64,000 nt of DNA from Ruegeria sp. ANG-R (GTDB lineage Bacteria; Pseudomonadota; Alphaproteobacteria; Rhodobacterales; Rhodobacteraceae): contig NZ_JWLJ01000001.1 of assembly GCF_000813985.1 (NCBI RefSeq), positions 62,001-126,000 on the forward strand, given 5' to 3'. Of this stretch, positions 63,388 to 64,000 are shown one piece after another; position 1 is the first letter of the stretch; each line of letters starts with the position of its first letter. The notes below the pieces were generated by a model, which made no database searches, had not been told where the DNA came from, and was given only the letters and a program-made list of their open reading frames with translations. The translations under genes were made by a program, and so were the position numbers.

Positions 63388-64000
63388 GCCGACACCTCCA
63401 GTACATTGGCCACCTCGCCCTGATCCTCCAGAAAGTACCTCTCAAGCATCGCTTTGGCGGTCTCCAACCGATATGTGGCCGAGGCGCGCATGTCTGTCAT
63501 CGGAGTATAGTCTTTCGTGAATTCCGGCAGCGCGGCAGTGATAGTTTGACGCTCCCATGGCTTGCCAATCAATGCTTCTTCGACATGCTTCGCGCGCTTC
63601 GGAATCCCGGCCATGCCGCCAAAAGCGATACGCGCATCGGTGATCACACCTTCTGAAACCGTGATATTGAAGCATCCGCAGACTGCCGAGATGTCCTGAT
63701 CAAACCGTTTGCTGAGCTTGTAGGTTTTCAGTCGATCAGTCTGACGCGGAAAGCTGACCGCCTCGACGAACTCGCCGGGGGCGCGATCTTGCTTGCCATA
63801 GTCGGCAAAGAACTCTTCCAACGGGATCGTGCGGCGGGCATCGCCTTTACGCAGGTGGAGCGTGGCACCCAGCGCAATGAGCGCGGGCGGGTTGTCTCCG
63901 ATAGGTGAGCCATTGGCGATATTGCCACCGACGGTAGCTGCGTGGCGGACCTGAACACTGGCATAGCGTCGGATCATCTCGGCATAGGACGGGTGCAGAT
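63384..64000 (-). CDS. xdhA: Xanthine dehydrogenase small subunit, FAD domain (partial)
   Basis: Continues beyond the right edge; the frame is open to base 64000. The visible 205 residues are the C-terminal FAD-binding part: [58 protein letters not shown] and [11 protein letters not shown]. The [2Fe-2S] N-terminal domain should lie outside. It transfers electrons from the molybdenum centre to NAD+. First gene of the operon known here. Confidence 0.93.
   Translation of the reverse strand, partial: LHPSYAEMIRRYASVQVRHAATVGGNIANGSPIGDNPPALIALGATLHLRKGDARRTIPLEEFFADYGKQDRAPGEFVEAVSFPRQTDRLKTYKLSKRFDQDISAVCGCFNITVSEGVITDARIAFGGMAGIPKRAKHVEEALIGKPWERQTITAALPEFTKDYTPMTDMRASATYRLETAKAMLERYFLEDQGEVANVLEVSA

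Overview
The window looks like a chromosomal segment of a marine alphaproteobacterium of the Rhodobacterales (Roseobacter-type). The grounds are a purine-oxidation operon (xdhABC) fused by overlaps to a BMP-type ABC transporter, a BaeSR-like regulator pair, GcvT-like/dimethylglycine dehydrogenase genes, a MocR/PdxR regulator and typical compact overlapping operons. The placement is by recognition of gene families, not by a database search.

Left part (1-13.9 kb): the 3' 13.9 kb of one giant gene. Its product is an RTX protein with alternating calcium-binding nonapeptide repeats, haemolysin-related domains, cadherin-like tandem repeats and an inserted lectin-like module, ending in a type I secretion signal. 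From 14.6 to 25.1 kb follows an unusually decayed stretch. A BaeS-like sensor kinase has an in-frame stop, a YceI gene has a frameshift in its signal peptide, and there are remnants of a ferric-reductase-like membrane protein, a TctA permease, a class II lyase with several stops, an acyl-CoA synthetase and a DmdA/GcvT-like protein. Embedded in it is one intact operon: a TetR regulator with paired operator-like repeats, a small membrane protein, a Rieske oxygenase, an unknown exported protein and a ferredoxin reductase.

25.6-34.8 kb: single metabolic genes (PdxR-type regulator with a divergent PPOx-like enzyme, RidA, metallophosphoesterase, PEP-mutase-like lyase, Ada), two acetyltransferases, a structured leader with a 17-codon peptide and a terminator in front of a tiny DUF1127-like gene, more remnants (LD-carboxypeptidase, exonuclease) and a possible ADP-ribosyltransferase-like protein.

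35.0-42.1 kb: a tandem integration site at tRNA-Gln(UUG). A 46-bp perfect direct repeat of the 3' half of the tRNA gene (37471-37516 and 41989-42034) bounds a 4.5-kb island. It carries an integrase and a two-gene operon: a protein with a HEPN-like Rx6H motif and an ORC/Cdc6-like AAA+ ATPase with a C-terminal helix-hairpin-helix. This is the best candidate for an undescribed (probably defence) system. A second, unusual integrase sits immediately beyond the inner repeat, and its start codon uses the last base of the tRNA CCA end.

42.4-64 kb: core-like genes: ferritin, an SH3 protein, a hydroxyacid dehydrogenase and a D-lactate dehydrogenase-like flavoprotein, a large dimethylglycine/sarcosine dehydrogenase, an amino-acid-oxidase-like enzyme with a DUF938 methyltransferase, and an HlyD-type protein with its small membrane partner. 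A single reverse-strand operon runs off the right edge: xanthine dehydrogenase (xdhA partial, xdhB, xdhC), then the ABC importer (ATPase, two permeases, binding protein), consistent with uptake and oxidation of purines.
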